DNA from: Komagataeibacter melaceti
GTDB lineage: Bacteria; Pseudomonadota; Alphaproteobacteria; Acetobacterales; Acetobacteraceae
Reading direction: 5' to 3'
Length of the DNA: 64,000 nt
NCBI RefSeq assembly: GCF_003403295.1
Contig: NZ_QUWV01000071.1
Coordinates: forward strand, 1-64,000
In this document: in pieces, positions 8,907 through 19,774 of the stretch
How the letters are laid out: each line of letters starts with the position of its first letter
Numbering within the stretch: position 1 is the first letter of the stretch
Notes under the pieces: model-generated
Told to the model about the DNA's origin: nothing
What the model saw: the letters and a program-made list of their open reading frames with translations, nothing else
Database searches by the model: none
Position numbers and translations under genes: made by a program

Positions 8907-9528
8907 GCGTGACGTGCTGAGCAATACCCCCGATCCTGTCGGCGGGATGATGCCTTAACTATCCCGGACGGGGAGAATTTCATGGCGGGACATCTGTACT
9001 GACTTCGGGTTCCGAACAAGAATATCCCCACGGGATAAATTACGAATTTAATCGTTTATTTCCCAAATATGACGCAGTCCTACTTCATCCACAGGGTCTA
9101 CCTGCTGGATTCTGCGACCATTCCCTACTCTCAAGACTGTTCGCCGCCAACATGAATGGGTAAGCCCCGCGTAGGCTACGAGGAGACGGTGACGACACAT
9201 ATTTTAATAACATACTGTTTTATAATTATATAATTCGGAATCCTTTCGACAGAGGATCGTAGGTCCATCAAATTTAACTAAATTTTAAGCACAATAAATC
9301 ATCACACTTTTTTTTAGTTATTATAGTTGACCGAAACCAGACAGAACCTATAATCCGCCCCGAACGCCCTTTCCGGCGTTTATCCAGCAGGATGAATTCA
9401 CATGATGCGATGTAGCACCCACCCCGTCGCACCCATGGTGTTGACGACCAGCAGATAGAACAACCGGCGGAAATACTGCCGGAGCAACACCCGCAATGCG
9501 TATGCGGGCAGGTAAAGGCAGAACTCCA
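8907..9528. other. AT-rich intergenic region
   Basis: About 620 nt, notably AT-rich at 9200-9320. I see no RNA gene and no ORF with coding character. A leftward open frame spanning 9274-9885 is Cys-rich and implausible and is not called. Promoter elements for the next small gene may lie here, but I cannot assign them. Confidence 0.5.
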
Positions 9529-9744
9529 ATGCTTGAATCCCATATTGTTGAAATTGACGGTACTTTCCTTGGCACCGTGATTCTGGAAGCCGACCGTGAA
9601 ACACGGCGTTTCTATGCCGCGCATGACAGCGTGCGCGCCTTTCATAACCGCACCCTGCGCGCTCAGGATGAACTGACCCGCCAGGTTGCCCGCCTGTACC
9701 GACGCGCGCATGCGGGCATGCATGGTTTTACTGGCAGTAAATGA
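9529..9744 (+). CDS. Small conserved-looking hypothetical protein
   Basis: A 71-residue protein (MLESHIVEIDGTFLGTVILE...). I chose this ATG over the one at 9496, because AGGTAAAGG lies about 10 nt before it and the earlier residues are Arg/Gly-rich and unconvincing; GGAG 11 nt before 9496 keeps that start possible. The N-terminal half looks like beta strands and the C-terminal half is an Arg-rich helix (RETRRFYAAHDSVRAFHNR, then LTRQVARLYRRAH). There is no signal peptide. Function unknown; no operon partner. Confidence 0.6.
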   Translation: MLESHIVEIDGTFLGTVILEADRETRRFYAAHDSVRAFHNRTLRAQDELTRQVARLYRRAHAGMHGFTGSK

Positions 9745-9761
9745 TCCCCCCGGCTTCATCT

Positions 9762-9801
9762 GGCCCGGTCCTGCCGCAAACGCGATAAGGCAGGCCGGGC
9801 C
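9762..9801 (+). terminator. Hairpin after the small gene
   Basis: GGCCCGG-T-CCTGCC (9762-9775) pairs with GGCAGG-CCGGGCC (9789-9801): a 13-bp stem with one bulge, 17 nt after the stop codon. No immediate T run follows, so it may be an imperfect terminator. Confidence 0.5.
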
Positions 9802-10460
9802 AATGGCCATTCCATAAAAAACGCGGCATGAACGACGGTCCCGGTTACGGAGCAGACCCGACGTTCCCGATCCGCACGCCATCAACCGTCATCCCCGCAA
9901 TGGTTGCTTATGCCGAAAGGCCAGCACCATCCGTCATTCCCGGCAGGATACGCAATATTGCGCCGTTCCCATGGATGCATCCATTTTGGGCAAATGTCCT
10001 GAACCGATCCGGGCATCTGCACAGATACGCCCACAGCCGACAGCATACAGAACACATCTGACCTGCATTCATTCCATAATTCCTGAATGATGGTGGTAAT
10101 GACCCGCCGACACAGGACAACGTATCCTCCCCAGACAGTGTAAAGGATATGGCCTGCCGCGCGACATGCCACGGCAACGCCCATGTTCATCCATAACCAT
10201 CACCCGGAATACCGGCGCAGTCGCCTGATATGCGAGCAGTTCTGGCGCGGCAGTCAAGCACTACCATGTCTGCACCGGGCACGTGGATATTTGTATCCAT
10301 AAGTAAAGAAGATAAAAATATCCGTGCAACACTGCGTGTTCCGGCACGTTTACGCTGGGCCGTGACAATCCGGTTCCAGCAGGCCATCTGCCAGCCGCGT
10401 TTACCGCTCCGTCATGGCACTCGCTTTCTCCCCCCATTTCCGGACAGAGGAGAACAGAAA
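9802..10460. other. Intergenic region without supported genes
   Basis: About 660 nt. Several short open frames occur on both strands, but none combines a ribosome site with plausible composition. I see no tRNA, no array and no clear promoter. The only marked signal is the strong ribosome site AGAGGAGA (10446-10453) at its right end. Confidence 0.45.
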
Positions 10461-10679
10461 ATGGATACATCCTTCCAAACGACCAGCTCCGCCCCGCAAT
10501 CCGACCATTCGGACATGACGGGGGCTGGCGTTCCTTCCCGCGGTGGGGACACGCTCACCGCCATGCATCCGGCATGGCCGGGCATGACATCGCGCCCCAC
10601 GGGAAACATGGCATCCCTGCTGCCACGCTCGGCCGATGTATCGGCGCGGCAGCCACGAAAAAGCCTGTTCCGTAAATAA
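10461..10679 (+). CDS. Small hypothetical protein before the glucan synthase gene
   Basis: A 72-residue protein beginning MDTSFQTTSSAPQSDHSDM, with an excellent ribosome site (AGAGGAGA, 7 nt spacing). It is Ser/Thr/Pro/Gly-rich and probably disordered, ending in a basic tail (RQPRKSLFRK). I do not recognise it. It lies 54 nt before the giant glucan synthase gene in the same direction, so the two may share a transcript. The longer open frame from 10230 has no ribosome site. Confidence 0.55.
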   Translation: MDTSFQTTSSAPQSDHSDMTGAGVPSRGGDTLTAMHPAWPGMTSRPTGNMASLLPRSADVSARQPRKSLFRK

Positions 10680-10733
10680 AACAGCATCGGACCAGCCATT
10701 GCTGTTCCCGTGCGCCTGTAGCTGGAGCAGAGA

Positions 10734-13700
10734 ATGGACGGGAACATTGCATCCTCGCTACCGACCGGCCACGCCTTCCGGGCGAAGCGGCGTTCATGGC
10801 TGGCGCGCCTGCTGGGTCATCCGCCAGAACTGACATGGCTGGATGATTTCGCGCCGGTACGGAGCGAGATTTTTGGCCTGGAACGGCTCGAAGCCCATGC
10901 CCGCAGCCTTGCCAGCGCCCAGACGGTCGCATCCCACACAGGGGGTGGTTACGGTCGCCCCCTGTCAAAACGGCTGGCGGAAAACGGGGCCTTCCTGCGT
11001 GCGGCCGACATACGCATTGCCGAGGCCATACAGAGCGGAAAGCAGTTGACGCCCGCCGCCCAATGGCTGGCCGACAACTACGCCCTGGTGGACATGCAGA
11101 TACGCGAGACGGATCTGGACCTGCCACCGCGTTACTATGCCCGCCTGCCCAAGCTGGCCAATGGCCCCTTTGCCGGGCTGCCACGGGTGTTCGGGGCCAC
11201 ATGGGCGCTGGTGGCCCATACGGACAGCAACCTGCAGCCGGACGTCCTGCATCGTTACCTGATGGCTTACCAGAGCGTGGTGCCACTCACCATTGGTGAA
11301 CTCTGGGCCGTGCCGATCACGCTGCGGATCATCCTGATCGAGAACCTGCGCCGGGTTGTCGCCGCGATCATGACCAACAACGCCAGCAGGCGGGATGCCG
11401 ACAGGCTGGCGGACCGGCTCGACCTTTACCGCAAGGACCCCACCGCCGCCATTCCTGCCTTTCTGGCCACGGTGGACCCGTCCATCCTCACCAACGCCTT
11501 TACCGCGCAGCTTGCCCACCGTTCACGCGGGCTGGACCCGGAAAAGGACCCCGCTCTTGTCTGGCTGGGGCAACGCCTTGCCGATCGCGGCACCAGCATT
11601 GACAGCGCGGTGCGTGACGACCTGCAGGAACAGGGCACGTTCAACGCCACCATCCGCAACATCATCACCAGCCTGCGGCTGATTGCCGGGCTGGACTGGA
11701 CGGAGGCATTTGACCGGGCGTGTCTCGTCAACGGGGTTTTTGCCAGCTACGACAGCTTCACGCAGGCCGATTTCGCCAGCCGTGACCTGTACCGCAAGGC
11801 CATTGAGGAACTGGCCCGGGGCAGCAGCCACAGTGAGGTGGCGATAGCCGAACTGGCCGTGACCATGGCGCGCAGGGCGCAGGAGATGGCCCCATCCGAT
11901 CCACGCCGCGCTGACCCCGGTTATTACCTGCTCATGGCGGGACGCGGCGCGCTGGAAGCCGCAATCAACTTTCGCCCGTCATTCACACGCCTGCTGGGCC
12001 GTGGTTTCCGTGCGTATGGCATTACGGCGTACAGCACGGTGGTCATGCTGCTCAGCCTGCTCTTCCTTGCCCTGCCCCTGTGGCTGAGTGACGAGACGGG
12101 GGTGGATTACCTGTGGCTGCTGGCGGTGCTGGCCTTCCTGCCGGTTTCGGAAGCCGCGATCGCATGCGTCAACCGGGTGGCGCTGGAACTGGTGCATGCC
12201 ACCCCCCTGCCGGGGCTGGAGCTGCTTGATGGCATTCCCGCCCGACTGCGCACCATGGTTGTCGTGCCCGTCCTGCTGACAACGGATGAAACGGTCAGCG
12301 CCCTGCTGGCGCGGCTGGAAGTACACTATCTGGCCACGCGCGATGACTCCGTCCATTTCGCGCTGCTGAGTGACTGGACCGATTATACACAGGCCGAAGC
12401 GCCGGATGACCAGCGGCTGCTGGACCGCGCGCTGGCGGGTATCGAGACACTCAACCGCAAATACGGCCCCGTGCCCGGTGGCATGCGTTTCTACCTGCTG
12501 CACCGCAAGCGCGTATGGAGCCGGAGCGAAGGGGTGTGGATGGGGTGGGAGCGTAAGCGTGGCAAGCTGCATGAACTCAACCGCCTGCTGCGCGGGGCCA
12601 CGGATACGACATTCCTGCCCCCGGCCCATGACCTGCCGCATGATGTCAGGTACGTCATTACACTGGACGCCGATACACGCCTGCCGCTGGAAACCGTGCG
12701 CCGCCTGATCGGCAAGATGGCGCACCCGCTCAATACCCCGGCCTTTGATCCCGCATCGGGCCGGGTGCGGGAGGGGCACGGTATTCTTCAGCCCCGGGTC
12801 ACACCCTCCCTGCCGGTCGGGCACCAGAGCACGCTGTTCCAGCGCATCTTCGCCAGCGCCAGCGGCATTGACGCCTATTCCGCCGCGGTATCCGACCTGT
12901 ACCAAGACATGTTTGGTGAAGGATCGTACGCGGGCAAGGGCATATATGATGTCGACGCCTTCCACGCCGCCCTTGCCGGGCGGGTGCCGGAATCAGCCCT
13001 GCTCAGCCATGACCTGTTCGAGGGGATCTTCGCCCGCGCCGGCCTTGCAACGGATGTGGAGGTGGTGGAGGAATTCCCCACCGACTACCTTGTCGCAACC
13101 CAGCGCCTGCACCGCTGGACACGCGGTGACTGGCAGTTGCTGCCATGGATCACATCGGGCGCCCTGCGCCGCAATATTTCTGCGCACGCACGTATTTCGG
13201 GCATTGCGCGGTGGAAGATGCTCGACAACCTGCGGCGCACGCTCAGCATGCCGTTTGCGCTGCTCACACTCGTCACGGGCTGGTTCCTGCCCCTGCATAC
13301 GGCGGTCGTGTGGACAGGGTTCATCCTGCTGACCATCGCAGTACCCGCCTTCCTGCCTGTCCTGCCCGACCTTGTACCGCGCCGGGAATGGATTACGCTG
13401 CGCAGTTACCTCAGTGTCATTGCCGCCACCAGCACCGAGGCGGCAATCACCACCTTTCTCAACATCACCTTCCTTGCGCATCAGGCTTTCATCATGGCCG
13501 ATGCGATCACGCGCACGCTGGTGCGCGTATTCATTACCCGCCGCTACATGCTCCAGTGGGTGCCCGCCGCCCAGATCGCGGGGCTGCTGCGCTCGGGTCT
13601 GGCCGGATATTATGGGCGGATGCTGGCCGCGCCCCTGCTGGCGGGGGCAATTACGCTATGCGTTGCCCAGTGGGCGCCATGGAGCCTGTTTCTGGAACTG

Positions 13701-16700
13701 CCGGTCGCATTGCTGTGGTGCCTGTCACCCGCCGTGGCCATGTGGGCCAGCCGCACGCCGGTCATCGCCGCCCGCTCACGGCCCTCACGTACCGATATCC
13801 GCACGCTGCGCATGACTGCCCGCCGCACCTGGCGCTTTTTCGAGACGTTCACCACCCCGGCGGACCATATGCTGCCGCCTGACAATTTTCAGGAAGACCC
13901 CTCGCCCATTCTGGCGCGGCGCACGTCACCCACCAATATCGGCCTGTACCTGCTCTGCACCGCCAGTGCGCGGGATTTTGGCTGGTGTGGCCTTGCCGAT
14001 ACCGTGGCACGGCTGGAAGCCACCTTCGCCACGCTGGAAACCATGGCCCGCTACCGTGGGCATTTCTACAACTGGTACGCAACCGAAGACCTCAGCCCGC
14101 TTGAGCCGGTTTACGTATCCAGCGTGGATAGCGGCAATCTGGCGGGGCACCTGATCGCGCTGGCCAGCACCTGCCAGAAATGGCGCGACGGCACGGCATC
14201 AACCGATGCCTGGCGTGACGGCGTTGCGGATGCGCTGAACATCGCCATTACGGACCTGACATTCCGCAACGGCGCACGCCTGGCCAACACGGTGCCCGAA
14301 CGGCAGTTGCTGCGGCTACTGACCGGGCTGAAAAACGCGGTCCTGTCCACCCAAGGCAACTCCGCCGGGGAACTGGCCACCCTGCACCGCCACGCAGCCC
14401 AAGTTGCGGAGCATGCCGCGCGGATGCACCCGAGCGTGCCCGAGAACGGCGGCGATGTCATTGCCGACCGGCTGTTCTGGACAGCTTCCCCCCTCCATAC
14501 GCTGGAAAGCCACCTGCGCGACCTTGATGCCGATCTGTATGCCACGCTGCCCACCCGGCTTGACGCACTGGCGCACAAAGCGCGGACCATGGCGCAGGAA
14601 ATGGACTTCCACTTCCTGTGCAATCCATCGCGCAAGCTCCTGTCCATCGGGTATCTGGTCGCGGAAGATACGCTGGATTCCAACTGCTATGACCTTCTGG
14701 CATCCGAAGCCCGGCTGGCGGTGTTCTTTGCCATAGCCAAGGGCGACATGCCCGCGCATGACTGGTTCCGGCTGGGCCGCTCGATCACACCGGTAAAAAA
14801 TGGCGCGGCACTCGTTTCATGGTCCGGCTCGATGTTCGAGTACCTCATGCCCTCGCTGGTCATGCGCGCGCCGATGGGCAGCCTGCTCCAGCAGACGAAC
14901 GCCCTGATCGTGCAGCGCCAGATCGCGTACGGGCAGGCGCGCAACATTCCATGGGGCATTTCGGAATCCGCCTATAACGTGCGCGATCTTGACTATACCT
15001 ACCAGTATTCCAACTTCGGGGTGCCGGGGCTGGGGCTCAAGCGCGGGCTGGGGCTGGATACGGTGGTGGCCCCCTACGCCACCATGCTGGCGGCCATGGT
15101 TGATCCACAAAAGGCGGTGGCCAACCTGTACGTTCTGGAAAAAACCGGCGCGCTTGGCCGCTACGGGCTTTACGAATCCCTTGATTACACGCCTGACCGG
15201 GTACCCGACCATGGCACTGTCGCGATCATCCGGGCCTATATGGCGCATCATCAGGGCATGTCCATCCTTGCGGTGGCGGACGCCATCATGAACGGCATCA
15301 TGCGCACCCGCTTTCATGATGACCCGATCATCGCCTCGGCCGAACTGCTGTTGCAGGAACGCGCGCCGCGCACCGGAGCAGTCGCCCGCCCGCTCCCGTC
15401 CGAAGATGATGCAAAACCCGTGACCCGCCCCGTCACCACACCGGCGGGGCGCTACCTGGAACGCGCGGATACGTCGCAGCCGGTCACGCACCTGCTCTCC
15501 AACGGGCGCTACACGGTCATGCTGACGGCGGCGGGGTCGGGCTACAGCCGGTGGAACGGGCTGGCCATCACGCGCTGGCGCGAGGATGTCACCTGCGATG
15601 ATTATGGCACCTATATCTATCTCAGGAACCGCAGGACGGGACATGTCTGGTCCGCCGGGGCGCAGCCCGCTGGCAGGCGGCCTGATGAATATGCCGTCGC
15701 CTTCCATGAAGACCGCGCCGAATTCGGCCGCCGTGATGGATCACTGACCACCACGCTGGAAATACTCGTCTCGGCTGAAGATGACGCCGAGGTCCGCCAG
15801 CTTTCGGTGTACAACAGCGGCAGCGACGTGGTGGAAATCGACATCACGTCCTACGCCGAACTTGCCATGCTGGCGCAGGATGGTGACATGGCGCATCCGG
15901 CCTTTACCAAGCTGTTTGTCCAGACCGAATACCTGCCCGATTTCCGCACCCTGATCGCAACCCGCCGCCGCCGCACGCCCGATGAGGCGGAAATCTGGGT
16001 TGCCCATCTGGCGGTCTTCGAAGCCGGGAGCGAAATCGAGATTGAAACCGACCGCGCATCCTTTATCGGCCGCAGGCAGAGTGTGCACCAGCCAGCGGCC
16101 ATATCGGGCCTGACGCCGCTTTCGGGCCATACCGGCACGGTGCTTGATCCTGCCTTTTCTATCCGGGTTCCGGTTTCCATCCGCCCCGGCACGCGGGCGC
16201 GCGTTGCGTTCTGGACCATGGCCGCCGCCAGCCGCGAGGCCCTGCTGGACATGATCGACAGGCACAAGGACCATGCCGCCTTTGAGCGCGTACGCACGCT
16301 TGCATGGACACAGGCGCAGGTACAGTTGCGGCACCTGGACATTCCCGCCACCACGGCGGACCTGTTCCAGCGGCTGGCGGGGCATATCCTTTTTGCCGGG
16401 CCAGCCCTGCGCGCGAACACCGCGGCCATTACCAAGGGGGCCGGCGCGCAGCCACTGCTGTGGGAACAGGGCATTTCAGGCGACCTGCCCATTCTCCTGC
16501 TGCGCATACGCGAGGCGTCCGATACCGGTATCGTACGGATGCTACTGCAGGCACATGAGTATTTCCGGCTCAAGCAACTGGCGGTGGATTTTGTCATCCT
16601 GAACGAACACCCGTCTTCTTACCTGCAGGAACTGCAGGTGGCGCTTGACCATATGGTGCATGCCATCCCACGCGGGGACAACAAAACCGGCTCCATACGC

Positions 16701-19298
16701 GTGCTGCGGGCCGACCTGCTGACCCCGGTCCTGCGCAATCTCATCGTGTCCATCGCCCGTGTGGTTCTGGTGGCTGATCATGACCTGGCGGAGCAGCTTG
16801 ACTACGCGCAGGGAACTGCAACGCGCACCTTCCTGCCCGCGCTGGCAGCGCCCCCCGTGGCGGCTTCGGCCTTTGGCGTGCCAGCCATACCGGAGCTGGA
16901 ATTCTTCAACGGCCATGGGGGCTTTGCCGAAAACGGGCGGGAATATGTGGTGGTCCTTGGGCCGGGGCAGAACACGCCAGCGCCATGGATCAATGTCATT
17001 ACCAACGCGACATTCGGCTTCCAGGTCTCGGCCGAGGGCAGCGGCTATACATGGTCGGTCAACAGCCGCGAGCACCAGATCACGCCATGGTCGAACGACC
17101 CGGTCAGTGACCATGCGGGCGAAGTCTTCTATTTCCATGATGAAACCAGCGGCGCGCTGTGGTGCCCCACCGCCGCCGTGCGCCGCGACCGTGCCGCGAC
17201 CTATGTGGCGCGGCATGGGCGGGGATATTCGCGGCTGGAGCGTATCGCGCACGGCATCGCCAGCACCCTGCTCCAGTACGTGCCCGTGACGGACCCGGTC
17301 AAGATTACGCGCATCCAGCTTCACAACCTGTCGGACCAGCCACGCACGCTGTCAGTTACCGCCTATGTGGAATGGGTGCTGGGCCGCGCGCGCAGCACGG
17401 CGGGCCCCTTTGTTTCCACCGCTATGGATGGGGAGACCGGCGCGCTGTTCGCCCGCAACCGATGGAATGCCGAATATGGCGACCGGGTCGCGTTTGCCGA
17501 TATTGGTGGCTATCTCACCGCCTGTTCGGGCGACCGGAGCGCATTTATCGGCCGCAACGGCACGCTGGACCACCCGGAGGCATTCACCCGCGCCAATGGC
17601 GTGCAGGGCCGCACCGGTGCCGGACTGGACCCGTGCGGGGTGGTACAGACAATCGTGACGCTGCCACCAGGGGGGAAGGCTGAAATCACCTTCCTGTTGG
17701 GTGAAGGGGAAAACGAGGACGAAGCCCGCAACCTTGTCACCCGTTACCGTACGATCAACCCCGATCAGGTGCTGGATGCGGTCAGGCGGCACTGGGATGG
17801 TGTGGGTGGCACCATACAGGTCCACACGCCTGACCGGAGTATGGATATCATGCTCAATGGCTGGCTGCTCTATCAGGCGCTGGCCAGCCGCGTGCAGGCA
17901 CGGGCCGGTTTCTATCAGGCAAGCGGCGCCTATGGCTTCCGTGACCAGTTGCAGGATGGCATGGCGCTGGCCCTGTCCTGCCCGGATCTGGTGCGCGCGC
18001 ACCTGCTGCGCGCGGCGTCACGGCAGTTCGTGGAAGGGGATGTGCAGCACTGGTGGCTGCCACACACCGGCGCGGGCGTACGCACCCATATCTCCGATGA
18101 CTGTGCGTGGCTTGCCTATACGGTGGCCCATTACGTCACCACATCGGGCGATACGGGCGTGCTGGACGAACATCTCGCCTTTCTGGAAGCGCCCCCCCTG
18201 CCCATGAGCGAACATGACCGTTTCATGGTCCCCGCCACCTCCGGGCAGGGTGGGTCACTGTTTGAACACTGCGCCCGCGCGCTGGACCACAGTATGGCTA
18301 CGGGGGCGCATGGCCTGCCGCTGATGGGCACGGGCGACTGGAACGACGGCATGAACCATGTCGGCGCGGAAGGCCGGGGGGAGAGTGTGTGGCTGGGCTG
18401 GTTCCTGCACACCACGCTGATGACGTTCATCCCGCTGGCGCGCGCACGCGGCGATCACACCCGCGCCCAGCGATGGGAGGAACACGCCCGGGCGCTGGCC
18501 ACGGCGCTGGAAGACACATGGGATGGGGACTGGTACCTGCGCGCCTATTTTGATGACGGCACGCCACTGGGTTCACATACCGCGGCGGAATGTCAGATCG
18601 ACGCCATTTCCCAGTCATGGGCCGTGCTGTCGGGTGTGGCATCACTGGAACGAGCGGAGCATGCCATGCGCTCGGCCATTACACGGCTTGTGCGGCCGCA
18701 TGACGGGCTGGTCCTTGTCCTCACGCCGCCGTTCGACACCATGGAGCCCGATCCCGGCTACATCCGTGGCTATCCGCCCGGCATACGTGAAAACGGGGGC
18801 CAGTATACCCATGCCGCCCTGTGGACGGTCATGGCCGTGGCCGCGCTGGGGGATGGGGACCGGGCACATGGCCTGTTCCACATGATCAACCCCATCAACC
18901 ATGCACGCGACCCGGACGAAGTGGCCCGTTACCGGCTGGAACCCTATGTTGTCGCGGCCGATGTCTATTCCTGCCCGCCGCATGTGGGCCGGGGCGGGTG
19001 GTCATGGTACACCGGATCGGCCGGGTGGATGCAGCGCGTTGGAGTGGAGACCATTCTGGGCATCCGCATCCATGGCACGCAATTACTGATTGACCCCTGC
19101 ATACCGCGTGAATGGCCGAAATTCGGGGCAAGCATCCGCTGGCGCACGGCCACCTACAGCATTACCGTGCAAAATCCGAACCAGGTGTGCCGTGGCATCA
19201 GTCATGTCAGCGTGGATGGCCGGTCCCTGACGGCCACCACAATCATAGAAATGGTGGATGATGGCGCATCCCATACGGTCACCGTCACGCTGGGCTGA
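10734..19298 (+). CDS. ndvB: Cyclic beta-glucan synthase (NdvB/ChvB/Cgs type)
   Basis: A 2,854-residue membrane enzyme, the usual length for ChvB, NdvB and Cgs (about 2,830-2,870). Order: an N-terminal cytoplasmic region; a membrane pair at about 426-486; a GT84 glycosyltransferase core with D645-A-D647 (TLDADTRLP) and R791-L-H-R-W; a membrane cluster at about 829-1006; a glycoamylase-like segment near 1407 (WGISESAYN, then YSNFGVPGLG); and C-terminal GH94 phosphorylase-like modules with YGFRDQLQDGMAL and the catalytic D2535-W-N-D-G. Family members initiate, elongate, trim and cyclise beta-1,2-glucan from UDP-glucose; the periplasmic product serves in osmoadaptation and host interaction. No dedicated exporter (NdvA/ChvA) is in the window. 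The start has GGAG about 10 nt upstream. Confidence 0.93.
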   Translation: MDGNIASSLPTGHAFRAKRRSWLARLLGHPPELTWLDDFAPVRSEIFGLERLEAHARSLASAQTVASHTGGGYGRPLSKRLAENGAFLRAADIRIAEAIQSGKQLTPAAQWLADNYALVDMQIRETDLDLPPRYYARLPKLANGPFAGLPRVFGATWALVAHTDSNLQPDVLHRYLMAYQSVVPLTIGELWAVPITLRIILIENLRRVVAAIMTNNASRRDADRLADRLDLYRKDPTAAIPAFLATVDPSILTNAFTAQLAHRSRGLDPEKDPALVWLGQRLADRGTSIDSAVRDDLQEQGTFNATIRNIITSLRLIAGLDWTEAFDRACLVNGVFASYDSFTQADFASRDLYRKAIEELARGSSHSEVAIAELAVTMARRAQEMAPSDPRRADPGYYLLMAGRGALEAAINFRPSFTRLLGRGFRAYGITAYSTVVMLLSLLFLALPLWLSDETGVDYLWLLAVLAFLPVSEAAIACVNRVALELVHATPLPGLELLDGIPARLRTMVVVPVLLTTDETVSALLARLEVHYLATRDDSVHFALLSDWTDYTQAEAPDDQRLLDRALAGIETLNRKYGPVPGGMRFYLLHRKRVWSRSEGVWMGWERKRGKLHELNRLLRGATDTTFLPPAHDLPHDVRYVITLDADTRLPLETVRRLIGKMAHPLNTPAFDPASGRVREGHGILQPRVTPSLPVGHQSTLFQRIFASASGIDAYSAAVSDLYQDMFGEGSYAGKGIYDVDAFHAALAGRVPESALLSHDLFEGIFARAGLATDVEVVEEFPTDYLVATQRLHRWTRGDWQLLPWITSGALRRNISAHARISGIARWKMLDNLRRTLSMPFALLTLVTGWFLPLHTAVVWTGFILLTIAVPAFLPVLPDLVPRREWITLRSYLSVIAATSTEAAITTFLNITFLAHQAFIMADAITRTLVRVFITRRYMLQWVPAAQIAGLLRSGLAGYYGRMLAAPLLAGAITLCVAQWAPWSLFLELPVALLWCLSPAVAMWASRTPVIAARSRPSRTDIRTLRMTARRTWRFFETFTTPADHMLPPDNFQEDPSPILARRTSPTNIGLYLLCTASARDFGWCGLADTVARLEATFATLETMARYRGHFYNWYATEDLSPLEPVYVSSVDSGNLAGHLIALASTCQKWRDGTASTDAWRDGVADALNIAITDLTFRNGARLANTVPERQLLRLLTGLKNAVLSTQGNSAGELATLHRHAAQVAEHAARMHPSVPENGGDVIADRLFWTASPLHTLESHLRDLDADLYATLPTRLDALAHKARTMAQEMDFHFLCNPSRKLLSIGYLVAEDTLDSNCYDLLASEARLAVFFAIAKGDMPAHDWFRLGRSITPVKNGAALVSWSGSMFEYLMPSLVMRAPMGSLLQQTNALIVQRQIAYGQARNIPWGISESAYNVRDLDYTYQYSNFGVPGLGLKRGLGLDTVVAPYATMLAAMVDPQKAVANLYVLEKTGALGRYGLYESLDYTPDRVPDHGTVAIIRAYMAHHQGMSILAVADAIMNGIMRTRFHDDPIIASAELLLQERAPRTGAVARPLPSEDDAKPVTRPVTTPAGRYLERADTSQPVTHLLSNGRYTVMLTAAGSGYSRWNGLAITRWREDVTCDDYGTYIYLRNRRTGHVWSAGAQPAGRRPDEYAVAFHEDRAEFGRRDGSLTTTLEILVSAEDDAEVRQLSVYNSGSDVVEIDITSYAELAMLAQDGDMAHPAFTKLFVQTEYLPDFRTLIATRRRRTPDEAEIWVAHLAVFEAGSEIEIETDRASFIGRRQSVHQPAAISGLTPLSGHTGTVLDPAFSIRVPVSIRPGTRARVAFWTMAAASREALLDMIDRHKDHAAFERVRTLAWTQAQVQLRHLDIPATTADLFQRLAGHILFAGPALRANTAAITKGAGAQPLLWEQGISGDLPILLLRIREASDTGIVRMLLQAHEYFRLKQLAVDFVILNEHPSSYLQELQVALDHMVHAIPRGDNKTGSIRVLRADLLTPVLRNLIVSIARVVLVADHDLAEQLDYAQGTATRTFLPALAAPPVAASAFGVPAIPELEFFNGHGGFAENGREYVVVLGPGQNTPAPWINVITNATFGFQVSAEGSGYTWSVNSREHQITPWSNDPVSDHAGEVFYFHDETSGALWCPTAAVRRDRAATYVARHGRGYSRLERIAHGIASTLLQYVPVTDPVKITRIQLHNLSDQPRTLSVTAYVEWVLGRARSTAGPFVSTAMDGETGALFARNRWNAEYGDRVAFADIGGYLTACSGDRSAFIGRNGTLDHPEAFTRANGVQGRTGAGLDPCGVVQTIVTLPPGGKAEITFLLGEGENEDEARNLVTRYRTINPDQVLDAVRRHWDGVGGTIQVHTPDRSMDIMLNGWLLYQALASRVQARAGFYQASGAYGFRDQLQDGMALALSCPDLVRAHLLRAASRQFVEGDVQHWWLPHTGAGVRTHISDDCAWLAYTVAHYVTTSGDTGVLDEHLAFLEAPPLPMSEHDRFMVPATSGQGGSLFEHCARALDHSMATGAHGLPLMGTGDWNDGMNHVGAEGRGESVWLGWFLHTTLMTFIPLARARGDHTRAQRWEEHARALATALEDTWDGDWYLRAYFDDGTPLGSHTAAECQIDAISQSWAVLSGVASLERAEHAMRSAITRLVRPHDGLVLVLTPPFDTMEPDPGYIRGYPPGIRENGGQYTHAALWTVMAVAALGDGDRAHGLFHMINPINHARDPDEVARYRLEPYVVAADVYSCPPHVGRGGWSWYTGSAGWMQRVGVETILGIRIHGTQLLIDPCIPREWPKFGASIRWRTATYSITVQNPNQVCRGISHVSVDGRSLTATTIIEMVDDGASHTVTVTLG

Positions 19299-19428
19299 TG
19301 CCCGCCTTGGAAAAGCAGTTACGGGGTTTGTGGAAAACTGAAAAACTCTTTCCCCCATGTGCCGTTAGGTGCGCATGCACAGATAGCAGGCCCATTCTCG
19401 TGACCTCTTCCATAAACGGAGAAAGACG

Positions 19429-19665
19429 ATGATCTGCCGCACATATGTCCATATACAGTCTCCCCCCTTTCCGCTGGCCCTGGCCGGCAACCCAACTGGC
19501 GGGCAGGAGCCAAAGGGAAGCGGGACGGGAAAACCCCGCGCGGGGGAAGACGAGCCGGAATCCACCCTCGATAACGATGAGCGGATCGAGGCCACCAGCC
19601 ACAAGGGCACCGAGCAGAACCCCGAAAGCTGCAACGACCACCCGCCACGCCACCGGCAGGACTGA
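19429..19665 (+). CDS. Small hydrophilic, probably disordered protein
   Basis: A 78-residue ORF with a good ribosome site (GGAGA, 19418-19422, 6-nt spacing). After a short hydrophobic start (MICRTYVHIQSPPFPLALA) it is strongly hydrophilic, rich in Glu, Asp, Lys, Pro and Gly, as in small stress proteins. No known domain. It could be spurious; the ribosome site and the composition are the only support. The neighbours are other small rightward genes. Confidence 0.45.
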   Translation: MICRTYVHIQSPPFPLALAGNPTGGQEPKGSGTGKPRAGEDEPESTLDNDERIEATSHKGTEQNPESCNDHPPRHRQD

Positions 19666-19774
19666 TGCGGTCCTGCGGCAGGCAGCCCGCCGCAGGACCG
19701 CACGACCTGATGAAATGGTATGCAACCTTCGGACTTTCCGGGGCTTTAGGTCTGGACAGAAGGGAGACAAAGAC

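Noticed and set aside
9274-9885. 203-residue - strand open frame
   Set aside because: Cys/Ser/Trp-rich with no recognisable domain. It overlaps the better-supported small + strand gene and an AT-rich non-coding stretch.
10416-10431. TGGCACT... resembling a -24 element
   Set aside because: The -12 part reads TTCT rather than TTGC, so the invariant GC is lost.
11979-12965. 328-residue - strand open frame
   Set aside because: Antisense shadow inside the glucan synthase gene.
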